A stretch of DNA of 64,000 nucleotides from Streptomyces sp. NBC_01276 (GCF_041435355.1 NZ_CP108442.1:1364001-1428000), one strand, 5' to 3'; positions 45,458 through 53,768 are shown, numbered from the stretch's first letter. Translations and numbers: made by a program. Notes: generated by a model from the letters alone, not told the origin.

Positions 45458-46861
45458 TCAGGCCTGCGCGGAGATCCGCGCGAGGCGCTGGGCCTCTTCC
45501 CGGGTGGACACGGCGATCGCGTCCTCGTCGGCGAAGAGCAGTCGGTTGTTGTCGACGATCTGCTTGCCGTTGACGAACGAGGCCGTCACCGGAGCCGCCG
45601 CGCCGAAGACCAGGGCGGTGACCGGGTCGGCGATGGAGGAGTGCAGGAAGGTGTTCATGTTCCACAGGACCAGGTCGGCGAGCTTGCCGACCTCCAGCGA
45701 ACCGATGTTGTCCGCGCGGCCGAGGACCTGGGCGCCACCGTAGGTGCCCAGGCGCAGCGCCTGGCGCGCGTTGAGCGCGCGCTCGCGGTGGACCGGGTTC
45801 AGACGGTTGATCAGCAGCGCGTTGCGCAGCTCGGTGTGCAGCTCACCGGACTCGTTGGAGGCGGTGCCGTCCACGCCGAGGCCCACCGGTACGCCGGCGG
45901 CCAGCATGTCCGGGACGCGGGCGATGCCGGCGGCCAGACGGGCGTTGGAGGACGGGCAGTGCGCGACACCGGTCTTGGTGCGGGCGAACGCGGCGATGTC
46001 GGAGTCGTTCATGTGGACGCTGTGCGCCATCCACACGTCCTCGCCGAGCCAGCCGGTCGACTCGAAGTAGTCGGTCGGGCCCATGCCGAACAGTTCCTTG
46101 CAGAACTGCTCTTCCTCGACGGTCTCCGAGCCGTGCGTGTGCAGGCGCACACCCAGGCGGCGGGCCAGCTCGGCGCCCTGCCTCAGCAGCTCGGTGGAGA
46201 CCGAGAAGGGGGAACAGGGGGCGACGGCGACCTGGGTCATCGAGTCGAAGGAGGCGTCGTGGTACTTCCTGACGGTCGCCTCGGTGTCGGCGAGCGCGCC
46301 TTCGAGGGTCTCGACGGCGTGGTCCGGCGGCAGGCCGCCGTCCTTCTCGCTGCGGTCCATCGAGCCGCGGGCGAGGGTGAAGCGGACACCCATCTCGGAC
46401 GCGGCGCGGATGATGGAGCCGGACAGGTCGCCGGAGCCCTTGGGGAAGACGTAGTGGTGGTCCATCGCGGTGGTCACACCGCCCTTGGCCATCGCGGCGA
46501 GGGAGCCCTGCGCGGCCGTGTACGTCATCTGCTCGTCGATGCGCGCCCAGGTCGGGTACAGCGAGACGAGCCAGTTGAAGAGGTTGTGGTCGGTGGCCAG
46601 GCCACGCGTGATCCACTGGTAGAAGTGGTGGTGCGTGTTGACGAGGCCGGGTGTCACGAGGTGGCCGGTGCCGTCGATGCGGCGGACGACGTTGTCGAGG
46701 TTCCCGGGGGCCTTGCCCGCACCGATGAACTCGATCCTGTTGCCCGCGACCACCACGTGGCCCGAGGCGTACTCGGTGTCGTTCGCGTCGACCGTGGCGA
46801 TCGCACAGTTTTCGATGACGATGCGCTCGACGGCGCTGTCCTGGGCTGCGGGTGCTGCCAT
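45458..46861 (-). CDS. 8-oxoguanine deaminase
   Basis: A 467-residue amidohydrolase of the AtzA/TrzN/SsnA group. Zinc ligands are in TPGLVNTHHHFYQWITRG, HTHGSE and MAHSVHMNDSD, and the Asp in GLGVDGTASNESG. The segment TAMDHHYVFPKG is typical of 8-oxoguanine deaminases, which make urate directly and so bypass xanthine dehydrogenase. ATG 46861 is used instead of the 12-codon upstream extension. It is downstream of urate oxidase on the same strand, as expected for a shared route. Confidence 0.9.
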   Translation of the reverse strand: MAAPAAQDSAVERIVIENCAIATVDANDTEYASGHVVVAGNRIEFIGAGKAPGNLDNVVRRIDGTGHLVTPGLVNTHHHFYQWITRGLATDHNLFNWLVSLYPTWARIDEQMTYTAAQGSLAAMAKGGVTTAMDHHYVFPKGSGDLSGSIIRAASEMGVRFTLARGSMDRSEKDGGLPPDHAVETLEGALADTEATVRKYHDASFDSMTQVAVAPCSPFSVSTELLRQGAELARRLGVRLHTHGSETVEEEQFCKELFGMGPTDYFESTGWLGEDVWMAHSVHMNDSDIAAFARTKTGVAHCPSSNARLAAGIARVPDMLAAGVPVGLGVDGTASNESGELHTELRNALLINRLNPVHRERALNARQALRLGTYGGAQVLGRADNIGSLEVGKLADLVLWNMNTFLHSSIADPVTALVFGAAAPVTASFVNGKQIVDNNRLLFADEDAIAVSTREEAQRLARISAQA

Positions 46862-47051
46862 GGGACTTCCTCGTGCTTTCAGTGGCGGTGCGGGCACGGC
46901 AAAACCCAGGGGATTTGAGTGCCGGAGCCGGGGGCCTTGACAGCTGACAGTACTGCCGCCCCGAGTGGTGCGTCCGGGTGCCGATTCAGGAAGCGGGAAC
47001 GTGTCGCCCGTCCCGGGGCCACTGCGGAGCCCCGGGACCGGCGTGCCGTGA
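46862..47051 (-). other. gap between urate oxidase and deaminase genes
   Basis: 190 bases with no gene. A near-palindrome around CAGCTG (TTGACAGCTGACAG, about 46938-46951) may belong to a promoter for the deaminase gene. The 190-nt distance suggests separate or additional transcription here. Confidence 0.35.
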
Positions 47052-47975
47052 TCAGAGGTTGGTCATGTCCACGGGGATGCGGGCGTCGACGCCGTCGCGG
47101 AGGACCGTCGCCTCGATCAGACCGTACGGACGGTCCGCGGCGAAGTACACCTCGTTGTCGTTCTTGAGGCCGAAGGGCTCCAGGTCGACGAGGAAGTGGT
47201 GCTTGTTCGGGAGCGAGAAGCGGACCTCGTCGATCTCCGAACGGTGGTTGATGATGCGCGAACCCATCTGGTACAGGGTCTGCTGCAGCGACAGGGAGTA
47301 GGTCTCCGCGAAGGCCTGGAGCATGTGCTTCTTGGTCTCGGCGTAGGACTTCTCCCAGTTGGGCATCCGCTGCTCGTCGTCCGACCAGTTGAAGCGCCAG
47401 CGGCCCGACACCTGGGTGGCCAGGATGCGGTCGTACGCCTCCTGCAGGGTCGTGTACTTGTCCTTCACGTAACCCCAGAACTCGGAGTTCGTGGAGTTCA
47501 TGACGATCAGGTCCTTGAGGCCGGAGATGACCTCCCAGTTCTGGCCGTCGTACGTGATCTGGGTGACGCGGGTCTCCATGCCCTTGCGGACGAAGGAGTG
47601 GTTCACCTCGTCGGAGCCGATGAACTTGGAGTTGGCGTCCGAGGTGGCGATCCGGTCCCAGGCGTACTCCTCGATCCGGATCCGCGCGCGCTTGATCGGC
47701 TCCTGGCTGTTGACGAACCAACGCGCCAGGTGGATGCCGAACTGCTCGGCGGACTCGATGCCGTACTCCTTGGCGAACGCGTACACCGTGTTCTTGGTGG
47801 TGTCCGTCGGCAGGCAGTTGGCGTTCGAGCCGTTGTAGTGGACGTCGTCCATGTCGCCGGAGAGGGCGACCGAGACGTTCAGGTCCTTGATGTGATGGGT
47901 GTCGCCGTCCCGCGTGATCTTGACGACGCGGTTCTCTGCTTTGCCGTACTGGTTCTGGCCCAGAATCGTGGCCAT
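47052..47975 (-). CDS. pucL: urate oxidase (uricase)
   Basis: A 307-residue cofactor-free oxidase converting urate, O2 and water to 5-hydroxyisourate and H2O2. It has the two T-fold halves. Landmarks are QNQYGKAENRVVKITRDGD, the catalytic Lys region, PTDTTKNTVYAFAKEYG (catalytic Thr) and SLPNKHHFLVDLEPFG. It lies 2 nt after the pucM stop, in an operon with pucM and uraD. The peroxide it produces is a reason for the coregulated catalase. Confidence 0.96.
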   Translation of the reverse strand: MATILGQNQYGKAENRVVKITRDGDTHHIKDLNVSVALSGDMDDVHYNGSNANCLPTDTTKNTVYAFAKEYGIESAEQFGIHLARWFVNSQEPIKRARIRIEEYAWDRIATSDANSKFIGSDEVNHSFVRKGMETRVTQITYDGQNWEVISGLKDLIVMNSTNSEFWGYVKDKYTTLQEAYDRILATQVSGRWRFNWSDDEQRMPNWEKSYAETKKHMLQAFAETYSLSLQQTLYQMGSRIINHRSEIDEVRFSLPNKHHFLVDLEPFGLKNDNEVYFAADRPYGLIEATVLRDGVDARIPVDMTNL

Positions 47976-47977
47976 GA

Positions 47978-48382
47978 CTAGCTCCCTCGGTAAACGGAGT
48001 AGCCGAACGGGTTGAGCAGCAGCGGTACGTGGTAATGCTCGCCCGGGTTCACCGCGAAGGTGATGGTTACCTCGGGGAAGAACGCACCGCTGTCCCTTAC
48101 GCGGGGGGCGTCCTGCTGCGCCTCGGCTTGCTTCTCTGCACTGTGCTTATTCAAGAAGTACGTCTCGGTCTCGAAATCGAGACGCACGTGTGTGGTGCCC
48201 TCCGGCAGCGCCGGCAGGTCCTTACAACGCCCGTCGGCGTCGGTGGCGGAACCGCCGAGCGCCGCCCACTCGCCGTCCAGGCCCGTACGGGCCGACAGGG
48301 AGATGGCGACGCCCTCGGCGGGCTTGCCGATGCTGGTGTCCAGGATGTGCGTGGACACCGACGCGGTGGTCGCGGTGCTCAT
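47978..48382 (-). CDS. pucM: 5-hydroxyisourate hydrolase (transthyretin-like)
   Basis: A 134-residue enzyme hydrolysing 5-hydroxyisourate to OHCU. It starts with VSTHILDTSIGKPAEGV (catalytic His) and ends with the signature YHVPLLLNPFGYSVYRGS. ATG 48382 is preferred with AGGAG seven bases ahead; a GTG two codons upstream overlaps the uraD stop. It is the middle gene of uraD-pucM-pucL. Confidence 0.95.
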   Translation of the reverse strand: MSTATTASVSTHILDTSIGKPAEGVAISLSARTGLDGEWAALGGSATDADGRCKDLPALPEGTTHVRLDFETETYFLNKHSAEKQAEAQQDAPRVRDSGAFFPEVTITFAVNPGEHYHVPLLLNPFGYSVYRGS

Positions 48383-48384
48383 GC

Positions 48385-48903
48385 TCACTCTCCTTCTTCT
48401 GCGAGTTCGGCGAGGCGGGTCAGACGGATCCGGTTGATCTTGACGAGCTCGCCGCGGGCGATTTCGCGCTCCCGCTCCGGCGAGTTGTCGATCCGGACCT
48501 TGACCGCGTCCCGCATGAACTCACCGGTCGCACCGGTGGCGCAGATGAGGAAGACGTGGCCGAACTTGTCCTGGTACGCCAGGTTCAGTTCGAGGAGCTC
48601 GTTCTTGAGCTCCTCCGAGGCACCGGCCATGCCACGCTGCTCGCGGGCGGAGGTCGGGTCTCCCGGCTTCGGCCGGCCGATCGGCGCGTGGCCTCCCATC
48701 GCCTCGCCGAGGTCCTCGGCGGTGAGCTCCGCCATGGCGGACTCGTTGGCCGAGAACAGGGCATCGGCGCCGGCGAAGGGGCGCTGGGCGAGCATCTTGC
48801 TCCCCCAAGCCGAGCTGGCGCACACCTCGTGGAGCTCGGCCGCGGCCGCGCTGTCGTCCAAGGCGTTGAACCGGGTGAGACCCGGGGTCGGACTCGAAGT
48901 CAC
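48385..48903 (-). CDS. uraD: OHCU decarboxylase
   Basis: A 172-residue enzyme making S-allantoin from OHCU. The catalytic His is in GGHAPIGRPK (usually written HPRIG), the Glu in SAREQRGM, and the C-terminal part shows YQDKFGHVFLICATG. It is the first gene of the urate operon; its stop overlaps the pucM start region. Its upstream promoter carries a TCAAC-type palindrome. Confidence 0.95.
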   Translation of the reverse strand: MTSSPTPGLTRFNALDDSAAAAELHEVCASSAWGSKMLAQRPFAGADALFSANESAMAELTAEDLGEAMGGHAPIGRPKPGDPTSAREQRGMAGASEELKNELLELNLAYQDKFGHVFLICATGATGEFMRDAVKVRIDNSPEREREIARGELVKINRIRLTRLAELAEEGE

Positions 48904-48946
48904 GGTAGGCCTCCGTGGCCTGTTGTTGCTTTGACGGGCTGCGCAT

Positions 48947-48987
48947 AGCTAACGCCCTCGACAACACGGCGTCAACACTTTGTTGAA
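48947..48987 (-). promoter_or_regulatory. uraD-pucM-pucL promoter with TCAAC palindrome
   Basis: On the minus strand TTGACG (48971-48976), 18 nt, TTAGCT (48947-48952) forms a promoter. TCAACACTTTGTTGA (48973-48987) overlaps its -35. The layout is almost the same as at the catalase gene. No convincing TTCC-N7-GGAA box is present; the nearest is TTCC-N7-AAAA at 48991-49005. Confidence 0.65.
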
Positions 48988-49005
48988 ACTTCCCGTACAC
49001 AAAAG

Positions 49006-49034
49006 CCGCCGCCCGGGTGAATTGGGCGGCGGCT
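49006..49034 (-). terminator. rho-independent terminator
   Basis: GCCGCCGCCC (49006-49015) pairs with GGGCGGCGGC (49025-49034). On the minus strand the stem is followed by TTTTG, as for a classical terminator of the regulator gene at 49058-49453. Confidence 0.8.
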
Positions 49035-49057
49035 GGTCACGGCGGGTGAATCCGTCT

Positions 49058-49453
49058 TCACTCCTGGCTGCTCTTGGCCCCCTTCGGGGTGGCGGCGTCC
49101 CTGTTCAGGTAGTTGTAGACCGTGAAGCGGCTCACGCCCAGGGCACTCGCGACCGTTTCGACGCCGTGCCGCACGGAGAAGGCGCCCCGCGCCTCCAGTA
49201 TCCGCACCACGTCCTGCTTGGACTTCCGGTCGAGCTGCGCCAACGGTACGCCGTGCCGCCGCTCCAGGGCCGCCAGGATGTGGTCCAGCGAGTCGGAGAG
49301 CTGGGGCAGGCGCACCGCGAGCACCTCCTGGCCCTCCCACGACAGCACGACGTCGTCGGGCTGCGCCAGGGCGGGATCCATCAGCTCGCCCCCCATCGCG
49401 TCCACCAGCGGCTTGACCGCGGTGACGAAGGGGTGGTCACGGGGTTCGGTCAC
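49058..49453 (-). CDS. small YheO/HTH_22-type DNA-binding protein
   Basis: A 131-residue protein. The C-terminal 55 residues (KQDVVRILEARGAFSVRHGV, then ETVASALGVSRFTVYNYLNRD) form a helix-turn-helix as in YheO/DauR-like regulators. The N-terminal 70 residues have DPALAQPDDVVLSWEGQEVL and no PAS-like length. It overlaps the gene before it by 4 nt (GTGA). Lying inside the purine block between uraD and hyi, it is a candidate second regulator of the pathway, perhaps for the TCAAC boxes (inference). Confidence 0.8.
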   Translation of the reverse strand: MTEPRDHPFVTAVKPLVDAMGGELMDPALAQPDDVVLSWEGQEVLAVRLPQLSDSLDHILAALERRHGVPLAQLDRKSKQDVVRILEARGAFSVRHGVETVASALGVSRFTVYNYLNRDAATPKGAKSSQE

Positions 49454-49701
49454 GGGGTGCCCTCCCCGATCACATTGACCTGGAGCGAGACGCGCGTCGC
49501 CCCGGCCTCCAGGGAACCGCGCAGCAGCGCGGCCACCGCGGTCAGCACCCGGTCGGACTCGCCCTCGGCCGTGTTGCCGAACGGGCCGACGTCCACCGCG
49601 TCCAGCTGGGCCTTCTGGATGACCTCGCGGGCGGCCACGGCGTGGGCGGGGGCCTCTTCGAGGTCGAAGGGCTCGGTCGTGAACTCCACTCTCAATCGCA
49701 C
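49450..49701 (-). CDS. MTH1187/YkoF-like thiamine-binding family protein
   Basis: An 83-residue protein from GTG 49701. The segments VDVGPFGNTAEGESDRVL and LEAGATRVSLQVNVIGE fit the small alpha/beta thiamine-binding family (PF01910). Members bind thiamine or hydroxymethylpyrimidine as oligomers; the physiological role is unclear. It is coupled to the HTH gene by a GTGA overlap. A conceptual link is that Gcl, encoded nearby, needs thiamine diphosphate, but that is speculation. Confidence 0.72.
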   Translation of the reverse strand: MRLRVEFTTEPFDLEEAPAHAVAAREVIQKAQLDAVDVGPFGNTAEGESDRVLTAVAALLRGSLEAGATRVSLQVNVIGEGTP

Positions 49702-49746
49702 GCAGGTCAACCTACTGCGCGGTCGGGATTTTTCGGGAGTCCGCAC

Positions 49747-49811
49747 TTGACATCCGCGCCGAGGCCCATGCAGTCTTCCATCAAGCAGAAAATAACTTCC
49801 GCAATACGGAA
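49747..49811 (+). promoter_or_regulatory. hyi promoter with paired AllR-type boxes
   Basis: TTGACA (49747-49752) followed after 18 nt by CAGTCT is a possible promoter. A box with TTCC/AGAA ends (49776-49790) and the palindrome TTCCGCAATACGGAA (49797-49811) lie with centres 21 bp apart. The second overlaps the SD GGAAGGAG, so bound repressor would also cover the translation start region. Confidence 0.75.
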
Positions 49812-49827
49812 GGAGCGCACACCCCTC

Positions 49828-50661
49828 ATGGGATACACGGACCAGCGCTTCGATGTGAACCTGTCGATCCTCTTCACGGAACTCCCGCTTCTGGAGCGTC
49901 CCGCGGCCGCCGCCGCGGCGGGCTTCACCGCGGTCGAGCTGTGGTGGCCCTGGATCGAAACCCCCACTCCCGCCCCGGAGGAGCTCGACGCCCTCAAGAA
50001 GGCTCTTGAGGACGCCGGCACTCAGCTGGTGGGCCTGAACTTCTACGCCGGCCGGCTGCCGGGCCCGGACCGCGGCGCGGTCTCGGTACCCGGCGAGGAG
50101 TCGGACCGCTTCAACGCCAACATCAACGTGGCGGCGGACTTCGCCGCCTCGGTGGGCTGCAAGGCGCTCAACGCCCTCTACGGCAACCGGGTCGACGGCG
50201 TCGACCCGGCCGTGCAGGACGAGCTGGCCCTGAAGAACCTGGTCGTGGCGGCGCAGGCCGCGGACCGCGTGGGTGCGATCCTCCTGATCGAGACCCTCAA
50301 CAAGCCCGAGTCGCCGCTCTACCCCCTGGTGAGCGCCCCGGCCGGCATCGAGGTGGTGGACAAGGTCAACGAGGCCACCGGCCTCGGGAACGCCAAGTTC
50401 CTACTGGACCTGTACCACCTGGCGATGAACGATGAGGACCTCTCCGAGGTCATCGAAAAGTACGCCGCCAAGACCGGCCACGTCCAGATCGCGGACAAGC
50501 CGGGACGCGGTGCCCCCGGCACCGGCGAGCTGCCCCTCGAGGCGCTCCTGGACCAGCTGAAGAAGGCCGGTTACGAGGGCCACGTAGGCCTCGAATACAA
50601 GGCCGCCGACGCCGCCGCGTCCTTCGCCTGGCTCCCCGCCGAGGCCCGCGCCGCCCGATAG
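49828..50661 (+). CDS. hyi: hydroxypyruvate isomerase
   Basis: A 277-residue TIM-barrel enzyme interconverting hydroxypyruvate and tartronate semialdehyde. Metal-site and family motifs are FTAVELWWPWIETPTP, LVGLNFYAG, ILLIETLNKPESP (catalytic Glu), NAKFLLDLYHLAMNDEDL, HVQIADKPGRGAPGTGEL and HVGLEYKA. ATG 49828 is the homology start, although its SD is 12 nt away. It is followed after 75 nt by glxR. In S. coelicolor, high Hyi in an allR mutant impairs antibiotic production. Confidence 0.95.
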   Translation: MGYTDQRFDVNLSILFTELPLLERPAAAAAAGFTAVELWWPWIETPTPAPEELDALKKALEDAGTQLVGLNFYAGRLPGPDRGAVSVPGEESDRFNANINVAADFAASVGCKALNALYGNRVDGVDPAVQDELALKNLVVAAQAADRVGAILLIETLNKPESPLYPLVSAPAGIEVVDKVNEATGLGNAKFLLDLYHLAMNDEDLSEVIEKYAAKTGHVQIADKPGRGAPGTGELPLEALLDQLKKAGYEGHVGLEYKAADAAASFAWLPAEARAAR

Positions 50662-50736
50662 GCGGACCAAGTCCGGGCGATCAGCCGGGCACCCCACGCA
50701 CTTTTCGTACGATGCATCAAGAGAAGGACCCTCATC

Positions 50737-51627
50737 ATGAGCACCCTCCCCAAGATCGCTTGGATCGGCCTCGGAATCATGGGCTCCCCCATGGCCGAGA
50801 ACCTCCTGAAGGCCGGCTACTCGGTCACCGGCTTCACGCTGGAGCAGGACAAGCTGGACCGCCTGGCCGCCGCCGGCGGCTCCGCGGCCGGCTCGATCGC
50901 CGAGGCCGTCAAGGACGCCGACGTCATCATCACGATGGTGCCCGCCTCCCCGCAGGTCGAGGCCATCTCCTACGGTGAGAACGGCATCCTGGAGAACGCC
51001 AAGTCCGGCGCGCTGATCATCGACATGTCGTCGATCACCCCGCAGACCTCGGTCGACCTCGCGAAGAACGCCGCCGCGAAGGGCATCCGCGTCATCGACG
51101 CCCCGGTGTCCGGCGGCGAGGCCGGCGCCATCGAGGCCGTCCTGTCGATCATGGTGGGTGGCGAGCAGGCCGACTTCGACGAGGCCCTCCCGGTCCTCCA
51201 GGCCCTCGGCAAGGTCATCGTCCTGTGCGGTCCGCACGGCTCCGGCCAGACGGTGAAGGCCGCCAACCAGCTCATCGTCGCGGTCAACATCCAGGCGTGC
51301 GCCGAGGCCGTCGTCTTCCTGGAGAAGTCGGGCGTGAACCTCACCGCCGCCCTGGACGTCCTCAACGGCGGTCTGGCCGGCTCCACGGTCCTGACCCGCA
51401 AGAAGGACAACTTCCTGAACCGCGACTTCAAGCCCGGTTTCCGGATCGACCTGCACCACAAGGACATGGGCATCGTCACCGACGCCGCCCGCAACGTCGG
51501 TGCGGCCCTTCCGGTCGGCGCGGTCGTCGCCCAGCTCGTGGCCTCGCTGCGCGCCCAGGGTGACGGCGGCCTGGACCACTCCGCGCTGCTCCGCGCGGTC
51601 GAGCGCCTCTCCGGCGCCCAGGTCTGA
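50737..51627 (+). CDS. glxR: 2-hydroxy-3-oxopropionate (tartronate semialdehyde) reductase
   Basis: A 296-residue beta-hydroxyacid dehydrogenase reducing tartronate semialdehyde to D-glycerate with NAD(P)H. The dinucleotide site is IAWIGLGIMGSPMAENLLKA, the substrate motif DAPVSGGEAGAIE, and the catalytic Lys is in GQTVKAANQLIVAVNIQA. SD AGAAGGA precedes ATG 50737. It completes the Gcl route together with hyi upstream. There is no AllR box of its own, so it is probably read from the hyi promoter. Confidence 0.95.
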   Translation: MSTLPKIAWIGLGIMGSPMAENLLKAGYSVTGFTLEQDKLDRLAAAGGSAAGSIAEAVKDADVIITMVPASPQVEAISYGENGILENAKSGALIIDMSSITPQTSVDLAKNAAAKGIRVIDAPVSGGEAGAIEAVLSIMVGGEQADFDEALPVLQALGKVIVLCGPHGSGQTVKAANQLIVAVNIQACAEAVVFLEKSGVNLTAALDVLNGGLAGSTVLTRKKDNFLNRDFKPGFRIDLHHKDMGIVTDAARNVGAALPVGAVVAQLVASLRAQGDGGLDHSALLRAVERLSGAQV

Positions 51628-51694
51628 TCCACCCCCCGCGGTGGCCCGCTGTCCCGGGCCGCCGCCCGCCCCCGCACGAACGGGGGCCCGAGTT

Positions 51695-51754
51695 TCCGGA
51701 TGGTGCCGGTGCTGACACCTGTCCTGTCGCGCCCAAGTGCCGGCACCGTCCGGA
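51695..51754 (+). terminator. hairpin terminator after glxR
   Basis: TCCGGATGGTGCCGG (51695-51709) pairs with CCGGCACCGTCCGGA (51740-51754) with one G-T pair and a 30-nt loop that may itself fold. It lies 67 nt after glxR and just before the catalase promoter. Confidence 0.6.
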
Positions 51755-51777
51755 TCACCTCTCCTCTTTTCTTTCTT

Positions 51778-51855
51778 TCAACAAACTGTTGACGTCGAGT
51801 TCACGCCGAAATTAGGCTGTTCCGCATGACGGAAGACGCTTTCCGTCAGCAGTTA
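51778..51855 (+). promoter_or_regulatory. catalase promoter with both operator classes
   Basis: TTGACG (51789-51794), 18 nt, TAGGCT (51813-51818) forms a strong promoter. TCAACAAACTGTTGA (51778-51792) overlaps the -35. TTCCGCATGACGGAA (51820-51834) covers the expected transcription start, and a weaker TTCC/GTTA box follows at 51841-51855, 21 bp on. Purine-regulon control rather than peroxide control is implied. Confidence 0.75.
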
Positions 51856-51874
51856 CCCCGTACGGAAGGTCACC

Positions 51875-53332
51875 ATGTCGAAGCGCACGCTGACGACCGA
51901 GTCCGGCGCCCCGGTCGCCGACAATCAGAACTCCGCCACCGCCGGCGTCGGTGGCCCGCTGCTGGTCCAGGACCAGCAGCTGCTGGAGAAGCTCGCCCGC
52001 TTCAACCGCGAGCGCATCCCGGAGCGCGTGGTGCACGCCCGCGGCAGCGCCGCCTACGGCTACTTCGAGGTGACCGACGACGTCACCGCGTACACCAGCG
52101 CGGCGTTCCTGAACACCGTCGGCAAGAAGACCGAGACCTTCCTGCGCTTCTCCACCGTGGCCGACTCGCTCGGCGGCGCGGACGCGGTCCGCGACCCGCG
52201 CGGCTTCGCCCTGAAGTTCTACACCGAAGAGGGCAACTACGACCTCGTCGGCAACAACACCCCGGTGTTCTTCATCAAGGACCCGATCAAGTTCCCCGAC
52301 TTCATCCACTCCCAGAAGCGCGACCCCTTCACGGGCAAGCAGGAGCCGGACAACGTCTGGGACTTCTGGGCGCACGCCCCCGAGGCGACGCACCAGATCA
52401 CCTGGCTGATGGGTGACCGCGGCATACCGGCGTCCTACCGCCACATGAACGGCTACGGCTCCCACACCTACCAGTGGACCAACGCCCAGGGCGAGGCCTT
52501 CTTCGTCAAGTACCACTTCAAGACGAACCAGGGCATCCGCTGCCTGTCGGGCGAGCAGGCCGCCGAGGTCGTCGGCAAGGACGCCAACTCGCACCAGACC
52601 GACCTGCTCCAGGCGATCGAGCGCGGCGTGAACCCGAGCTGGACCCTCTACGTCCAGGTCATGCCCGCCGCCGAGGCCGCGGACTACCGCTTCAACCCGT
52701 TCGACCTCACCAAGGTGTGGCCGCACAGCGACTACCCGCTGCAGCGCGTGGGCCGTCTGGTCCTCGACCGCAACCCGGACAACGTCTTCGCCGAGGTCGA
52801 GCAGTCCGCCTTCTCCCCGAACAACTTCGTCCCGGGCATCACCGCCTCGCCGGACAAGATGCTCCAGGGCCGCCTGTTCGCGTACGCCGACGCCCAGCGC
52901 TACCGCCTCGGTGTGAACCACACCCTGCTGCCGGTCAACGCCCCGAAGGCCACGAAGGCCGACAACTACGGCCGCGACGGCGTCATGGCGCTGCGCAACG
53001 GCTCGCGGCACGACAAGAACTACGAGCCCAACTCGTACCGGGGCCCGGCCGAGACCGGTCTGGCGCTCGGCGCCCCGAAGGCCGTCTCCGGCTACACGGG
53101 CACCCACGAGGCCCCGGCCCACACCAAGGACGACGACTTCTTCCAGGCCGGGGAGCTCTACCGCCTGATGTCGGAGGCCGAGAAGGAGCGTCTGGTGGCG
53201 AACATCGCCGGCGGTCTCTCCCAGGTCACCCTGGAGGACGTCATCGAGAAGAACCTGGCTCACTTCCACGCCGCCGACGCCGACTACGGCAAGCGCGTCG
53301 AGGAGGCCGTCCGCGCCCTGCGCGACGCCTGA
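51875..53332 (+). CDS. katA: catalase (small-subunit, heme)
   Basis: A 485-residue clade-3 monofunctional catalase. The distal His is in RVVHARGSAAYGYFEVT, the distal Asn in LVGNNTPVFFIKDP, and the proximal heme Tyr in RLFAYADAQRYRLG. SD GGAAGG lies at 51864-51869. It sits between glxR and gcl and carries the same operators, so it probably removes H2O2 made by urate oxidase. A catalase in the same context is found in the S. coelicolor allantoin cluster. Confidence 0.96.
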   Translation: MSKRTLTTESGAPVADNQNSATAGVGGPLLVQDQQLLEKLARFNRERIPERVVHARGSAAYGYFEVTDDVTAYTSAAFLNTVGKKTETFLRFSTVADSLGGADAVRDPRGFALKFYTEEGNYDLVGNNTPVFFIKDPIKFPDFIHSQKRDPFTGKQEPDNVWDFWAHAPEATHQITWLMGDRGIPASYRHMNGYGSHTYQWTNAQGEAFFVKYHFKTNQGIRCLSGEQAAEVVGKDANSHQTDLLQAIERGVNPSWTLYVQVMPAAEAADYRFNPFDLTKVWPHSDYPLQRVGRLVLDRNPDNVFAEVEQSAFSPNNFVPGITASPDKMLQGRLFAYADAQRYRLGVNHTLLPVNAPKATKADNYGRDGVMALRNGSRHDKNYEPNSYRGPAETGLALGAPKAVSGYTGTHEAPAHTKDDDFFQAGELYRLMSEAEKERLVANIAGGLSQVTLEDVIEKNLAHFHAADADYGKRVEEAVRALRDA

Positions 53333-53768
53333 GCCGCAAGTTGTACCGGGGGCCTGACGGGAGGTCATGCCCCGGGTGCTGAGCCCGCACCGCGGACCCG
53401 GATGAGGGGTGGTACGCGGTGAGGGCAGGACGAGGACCGTGACGGGCGTGTGAGCCAGTGCGGTGGTAATGGGTTCCGAGGCCCGTCTCTTGACCTGAGG
53501 GAGACGACGCCGGAGTTCTCGTCACCGCCCGTCGCGGTCCCAGCCACTCCCTCCTCCTCCATGTACAGGGGCCACGCACAGAGCCCCTGCCCGTGGAGCG
53601 GGAGGACCCTCCCCACAGTCTCCGCCCGGCGGTGCGAACGTCCTGTCGCGCCAGCCTCGCCCCGTCGGGCGGTCACAAACCAGAGCGCCGAGTCACGGAC
53701 GGTCCCGTGACCCGGCGCTTTGTCGTTCCCCCGTACTCACTCCCCCGTACTCACTCCCTCGTACGGGC
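53333..53768. other. 436-bp gap between catalase and MFS genes
   Basis: No gene can be supported; the ORFs present on both strands have no start signals or recognisable protein. A hairpin ACCGGGG.../...CCCCGGGT (about 53345-53377) can end the catalase transcript. A second hairpin at 53683-53718 is annotated separately. The rest is featureless GC-rich sequence. Confidence 0.5.
53683..53718. terminator. two-part hairpin terminator
   Basis: AGCGCCG...TCACGG (53683-53697) pairs with CCGTGA...CGGCGCT (53704-53718), 13 bp with a 2-nt internal loop and 6-nt loop. On the minus strand it is 50 nt past the original MFS stop; on the plus strand it ends in TTT. Confidence 0.75.

Noticed and set aside
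49741..49827. Upstream extension of hyi to 49642
   Set aside because: The extra residues run through the promoter and operator boxes; homology starts at ATG 49828.
53333..53768. Several 85-110 codon ORFs after catalase
   Set aside because: No ribosome-binding sites, no family resemblance, and mutually overlapping on both strands.
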